Source of the DNA: Pelagomonas calceolata
Lineage: Eukaryota > Sar > Pelagophyceae > Pelagomonadales > Pelagomonadaceae
Assembly (NCBI GenBank): GCA_918797485.1
Contig: CAKKNE010000002.1
Span: 1,764,501 to 1,828,500, forward strand
Direction: 5' to 3'
Length of the DNA stretch: 64,000 bases
Of the stretch, positions 34,699 to 43,637 are shown piece after piece. Position numbers and translations under genes: made by a program. Numbering within the stretch: position 1 is the first letter of the stretch; every line of letters starts with the position of its first letter. The notes below the pieces were generated by a model that did not search any database, was not told where the DNA came from, and was given only the letters and a program-made list of their open reading frames with translations.

Positions 34699-35619
34699 TT
34701 ACTTCAGCGAGTTCCCGCTCCCGCTGAAGGCCGCTTTATTGGTTTTGGCCCACTTGTTGGTGGCCGGTCTTCTAAAAGCGGGCTTCTTCTTCGCGGGCGC
34801 GGCTGCCTCCACGGAACCGGACGCGACGGTCTGGCCCGACGACGCCCAGGCCTTGGACTGTTCAGAAGCCGTCGGCGGCTTGGGCATGGCTTCGAGCTGC
34901 GACGCTTGGGTAGCCTTCAGTTCCTTCCCATCTAGGCGTTGCCCACCCCCAGCAAAGGCCTTGAAACTTTCCGTAGGCTTGTTCTCCTCCTCCTCGCGGG
35001 CCTGGGACTTGGCCTTCTGGGGCGCGGGCACGTTCGCCTTCGGGGCCTGGGCTTGAGCCTTGTAGTCGGGCTCTTTATAACCGACAGGCGCGTCGAAGTC
35101 GACGTTACAGTCGCACTCGATGATGCACGCTGCATCTCTTGGCTTCACCTCTTGGACCTCCAGGTAATATCTCCGGTTGTTGTATGGTAAACAAATTTGA
35201 TCACCAACAGTAACGCACGAGAACATCCTTAGTTGTTTCTCTAAGACTGCTCTTGGATTGGAAATGTCCAGAAAGTCGACGTGCTGGGGCTTGAACTTGA
35301 CGAACTTGGCCTTTGGCAGGGAGACGTTTCTTACCGACAGTACTGAACCTTCTTCCAGTAACAGGTTGTTCATCATCCAGTGGGGCAGATACACGTTCCC
35401 TTCCGCGGCCGTGAACTCGAGCACGCCGCAGTGCGTCCGTTTTCCACTCTGGGTCCGTAACTCAAAGAGCATGGGGTAGCTGATCTGTAATCTCGCGAGT
35501 TGTTCGAAGGCCGACGCCGGCAGCAGGATCTTGTCGCCGCCCTCGAGCTGCGGCTTGTCGGCGAAGGCGCCGCTGTAGCAGTGGTACTGCTCGTCGAAGG
35601 GCTCGGTGTGGCCGAACAT
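34699..35619 (-). CDS. UFD1: Ubiquitin fusion degradation protein 1
   Basis: A 306-residue protein, the normal family length. Double-psi barrel N-domain: YHCYSGAFADKPQLEGGDKI, ASAFEQLARLQISYPMLFEL, VYLPHWMMNNLLLEEGSVL, VKFKPQHVDFLDISNPRAVL and LEKQLRMFSCVTVGDQICLPY are all canonical. The C-terminal half is Ala/Lys/Glu-rich and should carry the p97 (Cdc48) and NPL4 binding segments. With NPL4 it forms the Cdc48 adaptor that extracts ubiquitinated substrates; in plastid-bearing stramenopiles duplicated forms serve plastid import, but there is no leader here, so the cytosolic form is inferred. Confidence 0.95.
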   Translation of the reverse strand: MFGHTEPFDEQYHCYSGAFADKPQLEGGDKILLPASAFEQLARLQISYPMLFELRTQSGKRTHCGVLEFTAAEGNVYLPHWMMNNLLLEEGSVLSVRNVSLPKAKFVKFKPQHVDFLDISNPRAVLEKQLRMFSCVTVGDQICLPYNNRRYYLEVQEVKPRDAACIIECDCNVDFDAPVGYKEPDYKAQAQAPKANVPAPQKAKSQAREEEENKPTESFKAFAGGGQRLDGKELKATQASQLEAMPKPPTASEQSKAWASSGQTVASGSVEAAAPAKKKPAFRRPATNKWAKTNKAAFSGSGNSLK

Positions 35620-35999
35620 GGTGGCTGGGGAGTTCTTTTGTACTGCTGAGTATGACTTGGCGCGCGCGCGCGGCGGCGGCGTACTGCGCTAGGGCTGTAT
35701 TTTTCGACTGATGCTCGACAGCGCGCTTGCCCAGCGGCGCTCGTATGAGCCGTACCGCCCGATTGTGGCGGTGACTTGCCGAGCCTATAAAAATCCGTGG
35801 GCTAGCGGCCAGTAAGACACTAGCGACCAGGTGAAAGCAGGTGAATTGTTTTTTAATCGTAGCGGAAACGGGAATATTCGATATATCTTGATGGCGTGTT
35901 GGCGGCCTAGAGGCGAACAACTTCGTGCGACGAATTCGAAAGCGATCTAAAGCGATCGACCCACTCGCCCTGGGGTGACTCGCTGTCGCCGTCGGATGC
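35620..35999. other. divergent promoter region, UFD1 / small secreted protein
   Basis: Contains CCTATAAAAATCC at about 35784-35796 on the plus strand, a good TATA box roughly 20-30 bases before the boundary element at 35801-35824. No gene is seen. Confidence 0.5.
35801..35824 (+). promoter_or_regulatory. inverted-CTAGC gene-boundary element, copy 4
   Basis: GCTAGCGG ... GTAAGACACTAGC, 24 bases, about 180 bases from the starts of both flanking divergent genes and just downstream of a TATA-like sequence. Confidence 0.55.
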
Positions 36000-36388
36000 G
36001 ACGCGCGCTCGTCTTCCTCCTCGGCGCCCTCGGCGCCCGCGACGCTCTCGGTCTATTCGGACCGAAGCCGTGGGCCCGGGGCGCCGCCAGCTCTCGCGCG
36101 GCCGTCGTCGCCTCGACCATAGCCGGGCGCGTCGCGCGGCGCGCGCGACTCACTGGTCAACACGCAGGCTACCTCGAGTGGAGTGCGGTCAACCGTTTTG
36201 ACCGGTGCCTATCCTGCGATTTACTCGAATTCACACCTCGTCCGCACGCAGGCTACTTCTCCGACGTCAACAACCAGGACGCGAAGCTGGCCCGCGACGG
36301 GGACTTCGCCAAGGCCGAGTCCATCGCGTTCATGGACGAGGCCATCGATGGCGAGCTCAAGCTCTTCTCGGTCGCCGATCGCGAGTAG
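36000..36388 (+). CDS. Small secreted or organelle-targeted protein of unknown function
   Basis: Coding potential from ATG 35975 or, better, the later ATG at 35999 that begins MRRALVFLLGALGARDALG, a signal peptide followed by an Arg/Ala-rich stretch that could be a transit peptide. The remainder ends DVNNQDAKLARDGDFAKAES IAFMDEAIDGELKLFSVADRE and matches no family I know. Bases 36173-36244 are a 72-base insert flanked by a 12-base direct repeat (CACGCAGGCTAC); the frame stays open through it, but it may be an intron with a GC donor. Without it the protein would be about 101 residues. Confidence 0.5.
36161..36256 (+). repeat. 12-base direct repeat flanking an in-frame 72-base insert
   Basis: CACGCAGGCTAC at 36161-36172 and again at 36245-36256 (84-base period). 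The insert contains GGTCAA/TTGACC inverted bases and ends GAATTCACACC, similar to the ends of the introner-like introns (GATTTCACACAG). Confidence 0.6.
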
Positions 36389-37044
36389 AGCGCGCGGGTA
36401 AGAATCTCCTTGAAAATTACCACTAATAGACTACACCGGGAGCGCCCCGGAGCCTGCAAACTCGGCTCATCGGAATATGATGAACGAGGTCGCAGATCGC
36501 GCGCATGCGGCCCGTCGAGGCGCGAGAGGGTCGTCGCCGTAGGGCTCGCCTCGCGTTTGTGGACCCGCGGCCGAGGTGTTGGCGCGCGACGCGCCGCGCG
36601 TCAGAGGTCCTCTCCGAAGGTTCCTGGTCGCGTGGCCTCGCGAAGCACTGCTTTGGCGTGCTTCGTAGGACGCGGCGCCGCGGAGGCGCGACCACGCCAT
36701 CAGGTCGCGGTGGCCGCTCGCCTAGTAGTAAAGGTAGCCACATCTCCGCCAGAGAGACCAATTGCGACACTCTGGCCAACATGTCCCCTCAAAGGAGGCC
36801 CTGAGCGCGGTCTGTCTGGAGGCACGGTGTCATAAAGGCACGGCCCACCGGAAGTCATGAGCGGCCTTTGGCGCCCGTGGCGCAGATTTCTCGGAATCTC
36901 CTCGCGATGTGACGCCATCGTAAACCGCGTCGTGTCCATCATGCGATGCGGTCGGCGCACGCCGCACGCGTCCCGCAACGTTGCTCACACGGCGTCGCCG
37001 CGCTCAGGCACCTACAGATGCCGGCGGCCACGAACGCGCAGCAG

Positions 37045-37296
37045 TCATCGCAGCGCGTCGACCGGTTCCTGGCGGTCTGCGCATTGATGCTGGACGTACG
37101 CAGCGATCTCTTGCCTCACCGCGCCGCGCGTCCTGTCGTCCGTGATAGCTGCATCCTCACTCATGCTCGGCGTCGGGTGTATGCACAGCGCGACGACGGC
37201 TTCTTCGTGCGCGCGACGCAGCGCTGCTGCTGTCTCGCTTGACATGTGACTCCTTGCACCGATTCGTTCTTGTTTGGCTCTCGCAGAGCCGCACAC
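37045..37296 (-). pseudogene. fragment related to the neighbouring PHD-finger gene
   Basis: An 83-codon minus frame contains LRRAHEEAVVALCIHPTPS followed by an acidic stretch and RGAVRQEIAAYV. The neighbouring gene has TRAHRETVVALALHPDHDG then ERAFKEWVIAEMA at the same spacing. It is a partial, diverged duplicate lying just downstream of the parent on the same strand; no flanking domains remain. Confidence 0.45.
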
Positions 37297-37318
37297 GCAC
37301 GCGACAAGCCATGTGCTT

Positions 37319-37341
37319 GCTAGTGTCTTACTGCCGCTAGC
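37319..37341 (-). promoter_or_regulatory. inverted-CTAGC gene-boundary element, copy 5
   Basis: GCTAGTGTCTTAC ... GCTAGC on the plus strand, about 64 bases past the stop of the PHD gene. Confidence 0.5.
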
Positions 37342-37404
37342 CGAGCGACTCTCTCCCTCACGAGTCGCCCGGGCCCAAGTACAGTTACAATTATTCTTAC
37401 CAGC

Positions 37405-40176
37405 CTATAAGACGCCCATCCGCTCCATGTTTCGCAATCTCACGGAAGCGGCGTGGACGGTCGAGCCCACGTGCTTGAACCGCGCGTGGCCCGTATAGCG
37501 CTTGATCTCCGCTTTCTCGCGGCGGCCCTTCCAACGATAATAAAGTTCGAAGGGGCGCAGGACGACGGCCTCAATGACGAGCTCGTACTCGGAGAGGACC
37601 GTGTCCACCTTCCAGAGGCGCCGGATCACGCGGTATTGCCGGGCGGTCAGCGCGTCCTCGAGCCCGTAGACCTTCTGAAGGATGTCGGGCCCCGGCCCGT
37701 TCGGGCCGAAAAAGTCGCGCTCGATCTGCGCGACGCGCGCTTTCCCGGCCGTGTGCTTCGCCCGGGCGCCGTAGAAGATCGCCGCGAAACGATCGTCGAC
37801 CTCGCCCATGCCGAGGAGCAGGTCCGGCGGGCACGGCACCGCAAGGTGCCACCGGCGATCCAAATCGACGCCCACTCTGGAGCAGATCAGCCGGTGGCGC
37901 GCCTCGATAATCAGGAACTCCCGCTTCAGCCTCGCCGTGGGCTTCGTCTGCCACGCGCGGCGGCGGTGCAGCCGTTCCCAGTAATCGCGGTAACAGCGGC
38001 TGGACGGCGGCGGGTGGAGCGGCGCGGGCTCGTCCGGGTCGTCGTCGGAGTGGTCGCACTCGGTGCTGTCGGAGTCGGAGGCGTCGTCGTCCGACGGCGG
38101 CGGCGGCGGCGACGCGGCCTTTTTGCGGCGGCTGCGCTTCGAGCTCGACGGGCGGCCGCGCGACTCGCTCGATGCGCTCGGCGAGCGCGGCGGTATCGGC
38201 GATGGCGTCGGCGACCGCTGAGCAGCACCGCGGCCGCGGCCGCCGCGGCGCGCGCGCGCGCCGCGTGGCGACGCGGCCGCCGGTGCCGGGGCAGCTGCCG
38301 CGGCGCGGCGCGGCGGCTGGCGGCGCCGCGCGTTGGCCGCAGCTTCCGGCGCGGCGGCGACGGCGCCATCGCCGCGGCGGCCGTGCGTCGGCGAGATGGG
38401 CATGGCGTCCCGGTCGTCCTGGCCGTCGCTGCCTCTACCAGACGGTTTGGGCTTCTTTGACTTCCTCCCCGCCTTCGCGGACGACGTAGGAGCTGCCGTC
38501 GGCCTCCGTGCCGGCGTCTTGTCTCGAGGCCGCCGCGGCGCGGCGCCCGCGCGCGTGGGCCCGGTCGGCCCGCGGCGGCCCCGCGCCGCCGGCGGCGGCG
38601 GCGCAGGCGCAGGCGCGGGGTCGGCCGCGGCCGTGGCGCCGCGGCGCCGCGACGACGTGGCGGGCGCCGGCGCGCGCGCGGGCGGCACGCGCGGCGCGGG
38701 CGGCTCGCGGCGCCGCGGCGGCGGCCGCGGCGCGGGCGCGGGCGCGGGCACGGCGGCGGCGCCGGGGCCTCGGCGCGCCGCGGCCCCCGCTTCTTGGGAT
38801 CGGCAGCGGATGCACACGTAGTCCTCGGGGCACTCGGCGTCTTCCGCGCCGCCGGCGCACATGGCGTGCTGCCACGTGTTGCACGCCGGACACTCCCACA
38901 TGGCCGAGCCGTCGTCGAAGTTCGTGCCGGACACCCCGCACAAGCAATCAAAGCGCCACGTGGCGGCGCTTTCCACGGGAGTCGGCGCGCGCGCGGCGGG
39001 CGCGCTGCGCCGTCGCGGCGGCGCGGTCGGCGGCGGCGCGGTCGGCAGCGGCGCGGTGCGGTGGCCCCGCCTCGACGCGACCGCCGCCCTGCCGGGCTGG
39101 TTCGGCAGGTGCTCGTCCTTGACGCCGCGCTTGCTCGCCGCGAGGTTTTCCCGCAGCTCCGCGTGGCGCACCGCCTTGCCGCACCTCTTCAGCACGAGGT
39201 CGGCCGCCTTGGCGAGGCCGTTCTTGTCGCGCCGGAAGCGCTGCTTCTTGCGCACGCGCTGGCCGCGCGGGCCCTCGTAGTACCAGACCTCGACCCAGTT
39301 GTCGGGGTCGACCTGGCAGGGGCGAATGCCCGGGCCGAGGCCGAGGGCGCGCCGCAAGGCGCTATATCCACCGCCTTCTCCCACGAGGCCGCGCGGAACG
39401 TACCCGCCCGCCGCCTTCCGCCGCGCCATCTCCGCGATGACCCACTCCTTGAAGGCGCGCTCCTTCTCGGTGCCCACGGGGAGGCGCTTCTCCGCGCCAT
39501 CGTGGTCCGGGTGCAGCGCCAGCGCGACGACCGTCTCTCGATGCGCCCGCGTGAACGCCTCTTCCTCGCAGTCCTCCCGCGTGACCGCGGCCGCGTACCT
39601 TGCGAGTTCTTCGGCCGTCGGCTCGCGGGCGTCGCCGTGCGCGTCGTGGAAGCGCCGTCGCGCCAGGTCCTCCCGCATAGCGTCCGGCGCGAATGAGACA
39701 GAGTGGCGCCCCATCAGGACCGGGTACCAGACACCCTTCCCTCCATTCGACTGGAACGCGAGCACCTCCGCGCCCGTGCCGTCGTCCGACGCGTCCTCGT
39801 CGCGGCCGTCGTTGAAGACGACGGCTACCACCAAGTTTTCGCCCGGGCCGGCGGCGTCGACGCCTTTGTGCCACTTCTCCTTGGGCGGCGCTTTCTCCTC
39901 CGGCTTGCAGGTCTTGAGAATTCTCGTTAGCAGCCCACCGTCGGGCGCCTTGCGCTGGAACGTGATCCCCGGTTCGGTTTTGTTTCTTTCGCCCCACACA
40001 GGACCGGTGCACGTCACGAAGTTCAACAACTCGGTGGATTGTTTCAGCTGGTATTTCTCGCGCGCGATCTTGAGCAGCCGCGCGAGTTCGGGTATGTGCA
40101 AGGGGTTCTTGCTGTTGAACGGCGTCGGCTTTGCTTTTTTTTTGGCATCACCCTTGCGCTGACCCTTAGAGGCCAT
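37405..40176 (-). CDS. PHD-finger nuclear protein with basic low-complexity centre
   Basis: Start chosen at ATG 40176 (MASKGQRKGDAKKK), giving 923 residues; the frame extends to 40215. The N-terminal 320 residues include LVVAVVFNDGRDEDASDD and a WYPVLMGRHSVSFAPD segment resembling a chromatin-associated globular domain I cannot name. Near residue 420 is a PHD finger (CLCGVSGTNFDDGSAMWECP, then CNTWQHAMC ... CIRC) that should bind histone H3 tails. Residues about 470-730 are Arg/Pro/Ala low complexity. The C-terminal 190 residues are folded (YWERLHRRRAWQTKPTARLK ... LICSRVGVDLDRRWHLAVP) and unrecognised. Probably a chromatin reader. Confidence 0.72.
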   Translation of the reverse strand: MASKGQRKGDAKKKAKPTPFNSKNPLHIPELARLLKIAREKYQLKQSTELLNFVTCTGPVWGERNKTEPGITFQRKAPDGGLLTRILKTCKPEEKAPPKEKWHKGVDAAGPGENLVVAVVFNDGRDEDASDDGTGAEVLAFQSNGGKGVWYPVLMGRHSVSFAPDAMREDLARRRFHDAHGDAREPTAEELARYAAAVTREDCEEEAFTRAHRETVVALALHPDHDGAEKRLPVGTEKERAFKEWVIAEMARRKAAGGYVPRGLVGEGGGYSALRRALGLGPGIRPCQVDPDNWVEVWYYEGPRGQRVRKKQRFRRDKNGLAKAADLVLKRCGKAVRHAELRENLAASKRGVKDEHLPNQPGRAAVASRRGHRTAPLPTAPPPTAPPRRRSAPAARAPTPVESAATWRFDCLCGVSGTNFDDGSAMWECPACNTWQHAMCAGGAEDAECPEDYVCIRCRSQEAGAAARRGPGAAAVPAPAPAPRPPPRRREPPAPRVPPARAPAPATSSRRRGATAAADPAPAPAPPPPAARGRRGPTGPTRAGAAPRRPRDKTPARRPTAAPTSSAKAGRKSKKPKPSGRGSDGQDDRDAMPISPTHGRRGDGAVAAAPEAAANARRRQPPRRAAAAAPAPAAASPRGARARRGGRGRGAAQRSPTPSPIPPRSPSASSESRGRPSSSKRSRRKKAASPPPPPSDDDASDSDSTECDHSDDDPDEPAPLHPPPSSRCYRDYWERLHRRRAWQTKPTARLKREFLIIEARHRLICSRVGVDLDRRWHLAVPCPPDLLLGMGEVDDRFAAIFYGARAKHTAGKARVAQIERDFFGPNGPGPDILQKVYGLEDALTARQYRVIRRLWKVDTVLSEYELVIEAVVLRPFELYYRWKGRREKAEIKRYTGHARFKHVGSTVHAASVRLRNMERMGVL

Positions 40177-40301
40177 GGCTGCGACCGATAGTCCGAAGAA
40201 CGAAAGAATGCACAATTCTGGGCAGCTGGAGCCACCGAGAGCAGCTATACGACGGCTAGTGCTGCAATCGAACAGCGACGACGAGGCGGAAAAAAAGGCG
40301 A

Positions 40302-40321
40302 CTAGCGTATTGACATACTAG
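40302..40321 (+). promoter_or_regulatory. inverted-CTAG boundary element, copy 6 (CGTATTG variant)
   Basis: CTAGCGTATTGACATACTAG, 20 bases, lying between the PHD gene start and the XPC stop. Confidence 0.4.
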
Positions 40322-40457
40322 GATCGTGCGAGTCCCACTCTAGTCCAGCCGGACGGGTGGGCCCGGGGGGAGCGGGAGGGGTACGGGGGACCCGCGACGT
40401 AACTAGCCTGAGCCTGAGCTACCGAGCCGCAACAAAGACGCATAACACAAATTAAAA

Positions 40458-42056
40458 TCACGCCCCGTACCGCTCCCGGAGCACGTCGCGCGACAGCAGC
40501 CCGCGCGCGAGGACCGCCCACCGCTGATGGACCTTCGACCGCTTCTGAGAAATAGACTTGCGCTTCGCGACGGCCCGCACGCGCCGCAGCTCCTCCACCA
40601 CTTTGTCCGCATCCTCATCCCGCACCAAGACCCCGTCCTTCCGCGGCCGCGTACACCCCCGGCGCCGGTCGAAGCCGACGAGCACCGGCGCGCACTCTAC
40701 GCTAAGAGAAGCGCACGCCTTCGACGCGTCGTGACCCTTGACCCAGGTCGCGCCCGGCGGCACGCGCCGCGCGTCTCCATTCAAAATCTCGACGTCCCCT
40801 TGCTCGTTGGTGGGAAAGCCCTCATCTATTGAAGCTTGGACGAGGGGCTCGGTCTGGTCCTCGCCGTACAACCCGACGGCCCGGCCCTCGGCCACATCCA
40901 AAGCAACATTTCCCGCCTGAACGATGGGGTCGGCGTCTTCCTGGGACCCGCCCAGAGCACCTCTAGGCTGCTGACCATCTTTCACCCGGCGATGGTGGCG
41001 CGCCCAGTCCGCCTTCGTACGCAGCGTCTCCACATCCTTACGAGCGAAGACGGGCTCGCCGCGAAACGTCGCCACGGGTTGTGCGGAGCCTTTCAATCGC
41101 TCCCTCCTCAAGAGCTGGCTCCGCAGCGCGAACGCGTGATGCGTGCGAAAGGCGCCGATGGACGTCGGTAATGCATCGGGCGCCGGCGCGCGCCAGGGGT
41201 TTGATGAAGACGCGGCGTTGATATCCCGTAAAGCGTCCGCGAGCCACTCGCGCGAAAAGGCCGGCGCGCCTCGCGCGTTGTAATTAACACCGACGTCGTA
41301 CAATGAACCATTCGCGTCGCAGGCCATGATATACGCCCTCGGTTTTAATCTTGTTCGTGTCAGTTGTTCACTCGACAACACACAAGTCCCGGCCGCCGCG
41401 TCCACAAAAACGAAGCGCCGCCCGACGCGCGCCTCGCACCACAGCTCGCCCCGCGCCTTGCCCTTGGTATGAACGTCGAGCTGGCCGACGAGCCGCGCGT
41501 CGACGCCGCAGCCGCGGAGCGCCGCCACCAGCAACATCGCCGCGGCGCCCTCGTCCTTCTCGGCCGGGGTCGCGAGCGCCGCTCGTGCCAACGAAGCGGG
41601 CGCCAGGCCTAGTTTCGTGCCGGGCTTGAGCCCGCGCAGTAGAGTCGAGCGGCAGGCGTGCATCACCGCGGTGACGGCGCCGACGCAGTCGCCCTCGGTC
41701 GCCTCTCTCATATTCCGCCAGGCGCGCCCCGGGACGCAGGCCTCGGCGGCGTCGCGCGCGACGGGGTCGTCGCACCACCTGCTCAGCAGCCGCAGCCGCG
41801 CGAGGAAGTACGCGACCGCGGCCTCGTGCTCGAGCTTCCTTCGCCGCGTCTTCAGTCGGGCGGCCTCCGTCTCCTGCTTGGACCGCCGGCGCTTCTTCTT
41901 CCTGGGCGGCGCTGGCTCCTGGAGCGGCGGCGCTCGCTCCTCGGCCTCGTCGTCCTCCTCGTCCAGTACCGGCTCGCCGTCGGACGAGTCGCCGGCGGCG
42001 TCGCCGGCGGCCCAGTTGACGTTGTCTTCGTCGTCGGACGAGGAGGCTTGCTCCAT
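40458..42056 (-). CDS. XPC: XPC/RAD4 DNA-damage recognition protein
   Basis: A 532-residue protein, short for the family. After an acidic and Lys-rich N-terminus there is a transglutaminase-like part (GELWCEARVGRRFVFVDAAA). The beta-hairpin domains follow: BHD1 (RTHHAFALRSQLLRRERLKG ... EPVFARKDVETLRTKADW), BHD2 (GLYGEDQTEPLVQASIDEGF then VEILNGDARRVPPGATWV) and BHD3 (ECAPVLVGFDRRRGC). In XPC these grip damaged DNA and flip out bases to start global-genome nucleotide excision repair. QTEP in place of WQTE is a small deviation. The C-terminal region after BHD3 is short, so the TFIIH- and centrin-binding segments may be missing or diverged. Confidence 0.88.
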   Translation of the reverse strand: MEQASSSDDEDNVNWAAGDAAGDSSDGEPVLDEEDDEAEERAPPLQEPAPPRKKKRRRSKQETEAARLKTRRRKLEHEAAVAYFLARLRLLSRWCDDPVARDAAEACVPGRAWRNMREATEGDCVGAVTAVMHACRSTLLRGLKPGTKLGLAPASLARAALATPAEKDEGAAAMLLVAALRGCGVDARLVGQLDVHTKGKARGELWCEARVGRRFVFVDAAAGTCVLSSEQLTRTRLKPRAYIMACDANGSLYDVGVNYNARGAPAFSREWLADALRDINAASSSNPWRAPAPDALPTSIGAFRTHHAFALRSQLLRRERLKGSAQPVATFRGEPVFARKDVETLRTKADWARHHRRVKDGQQPRGALGGSQEDADPIVQAGNVALDVAEGRAVGLYGEDQTEPLVQASIDEGFPTNEQGDVEILNGDARRVPPGATWVKGHDASKACASLSVECAPVLVGFDRRRGCTRPRKDGVLVRDEDADKVVEELRRVRAVAKRKSISQKRSKVHQRWAVLARGLLSRDVLRERYGA

Positions 42057-42440
42057 GCGCGCCAGCCGCTCTGGTGCTCTCGCACCTGTGGTGCTCTCTC
42101 TGCCGCACGCCGCTTCTGGCTTAATTGGCCCGTCGCTTGGATCAATACTGGTGCAAGTGAATCGAAACGCAAGTCAGAGCTGGGCTCTGAGGCGTCGACG
42201 GCGCTGCAGCAATTGCTCCAAAAGCAGCCTGCCAAAAAGACTAGAATTTGTGAAACCGGCGCGCGCGGCGCTAAAATCTGAGCTCGAGCAGCGGCGAAGG
42301 AGAGCAGCGCAGCGCCCAGTCAGGACAACGAGAAGCGCTGCGCAACTTCGACGAGTGTGCAGCAGCCACTGATAGCAACAAGCCAGCACAAGTCCACAGC
42401 CATCGCCGCGCCTACGCCGCGGCACGCCAGCTTATCAAGG
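42057..42440. other. divergent promoter region, XPC / SET-domain gene
   Basis: About 380 bases, no recognisable element. In-frame upstream ATG at 42357 is probably 5' UTR of the SET gene. Confidence 0.45.
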
Positions 42441-43466
42441 ATGCGGCTCCTCGCCGCCGCCCTCCTCCTCCACGCCACAAAGGCCGCGGTAACGACGCTC
42501 CTGCCGGGCACGGCCGAGCCCGAGTCGAGCGACTCCGTCAAGTTACTGAAATGGATCAACGAGACGGAAAACGGCTTCGTCCATCCCACCCATTCCGTGA
42601 GACGATTGGGACCGGGCTTCCGCGGCATCTTCGCCCGGACCCCAATCGAGAAGGACGCGGTGCTAGCGGTCATACCGTGGGATTTATGTGTCACGCACCC
42701 CATGGACCAGGACGGCCACTGCGGCTTGTCGCGGAAGGCCGTGGATGCATTGGTGAAAGGCGAGACGCCCTACGCGAAGATGCTCCGGGAGTACGACCCT
42801 AGTCTCCCGAACGACTGGCCGCCGAACGCTCGTCAATCATTAGATGGGTTGCCGCCGGGCGACTGGGACCGGCATTTGAAGTGGTTCGAGGCGGGGTGTC
42901 TCAAAAGAAAAGCAACCGAGGACGAGCGGCGGGGCATGTATCTGATGGTGGCTCGCTCTGGAAGTTCTAGAGCTTATGAACAGGGCGGTTATTTGTTTTT
43001 GGCTCCTTTATATGATTTGTATAATCATAGAAATGGCAAGTATCACAACACGTTGGTGAAGGTCGAGGAAGGTGAAAGTATCTCTATCATCGCGGGCAGG
43101 GACATCAACGCTGGAGAGGAGATTTTCAACACTTACGGCGAGGGTACGTTGGAGTTGTTCCGCGACTACGGGTTTGTCGAGCCGCTACCGCGGGTCTGGA
43201 ACCTGGCTTCGTTAAGGTTTGTCGAGGACGAGGAAGGGCGCGTGACGTGGCCCGCGGCCGGCCCGCCGCGCGGGCCCGCGCGGGACGAGTTTTTGAATAG
43301 GCTCGCCACCCTCAAGCGCGCGCTGAGCGCGCCGCTGCCTTCACCTGATGATGACGCGGAGGCGGCGTTGTTGGAGAGGGCGTCGGCGTTCATCGGCGCG
43401 GTCGGCGGGGCCGTCGACGCGGCGACGGCGGACCTCGCGAACAACCGGCTGAGCGGGGAGCTCTAA
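42441..43466 (+). CDS. SET-domain methyltransferase (SETD3/Rubisco-LSMT class) with signal peptide
   Basis: Start chosen at ATG 42441, giving 341 residues beginning MRLLAAALLLHATKAAV, a signal peptide; the upstream ATG at 42357 would bury this. The SET domain is split by an inserted segment as in the Rubisco large-subunit methyltransferase class: RRLGPGFRGIFARTPIEKDAV (SET start), APLYDLYNHRNGKYHNT (cofactor NH motif) and INAGEEIFNTYGEGTLELF (catalytic Tyr). A leader on this class suggests secretory or plastid location. The substrate is unknown. The C-terminus is a helical Rubisco-LSMT-like tail. Confidence 0.78.
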   Translation: MRLLAAALLLHATKAAVTTLLPGTAEPESSDSVKLLKWINETENGFVHPTHSVRRLGPGFRGIFARTPIEKDAVLAVIPWDLCVTHPMDQDGHCGLSRKAVDALVKGETPYAKMLREYDPSLPNDWPPNARQSLDGLPPGDWDRHLKWFEAGCLKRKATEDERRGMYLMVARSGSSRAYEQGGYLFLAPLYDLYNHRNGKYHNTLVKVEEGESISIIAGRDINAGEEIFNTYGEGTLELFRDYGFVEPLPRVWNLASLRFVEDEEGRVTWPAAGPPRGPARDEFLNRLATLKRALSAPLPSPDDDAEAALLERASAFIGAVGGAVDAATADLANNRLSGEL

Positions 43467-43637
43467 CTCTAGATTCTGTAGGTAGCTACGCCTGCGAAAC
43501 CCGTTTTGTTTGCTGAATTCCTGCGGCGCCGGTGCGCGACGCGACGGCGTACCGCTCGCAATTACCACCGCGCACAGTCACCAGTGGTCGCCGAACACCA
43601 AACGTCTCTAAGAAGGCTGCCCCATGGCCGGCACGCG

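Larger units (their letters stand above)
36389..37404. other. 1-kb intergenic stretch with gene fragment
   Basis: Between the small secreted gene and the convergent PHD gene. It holds a fragment related to the PHD gene (37045-37296) and a boundary element (37319-37341). Several short open frames (for example 36410-36835 plus, 36700-36978 minus) have no domain. Confidence 0.45.
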
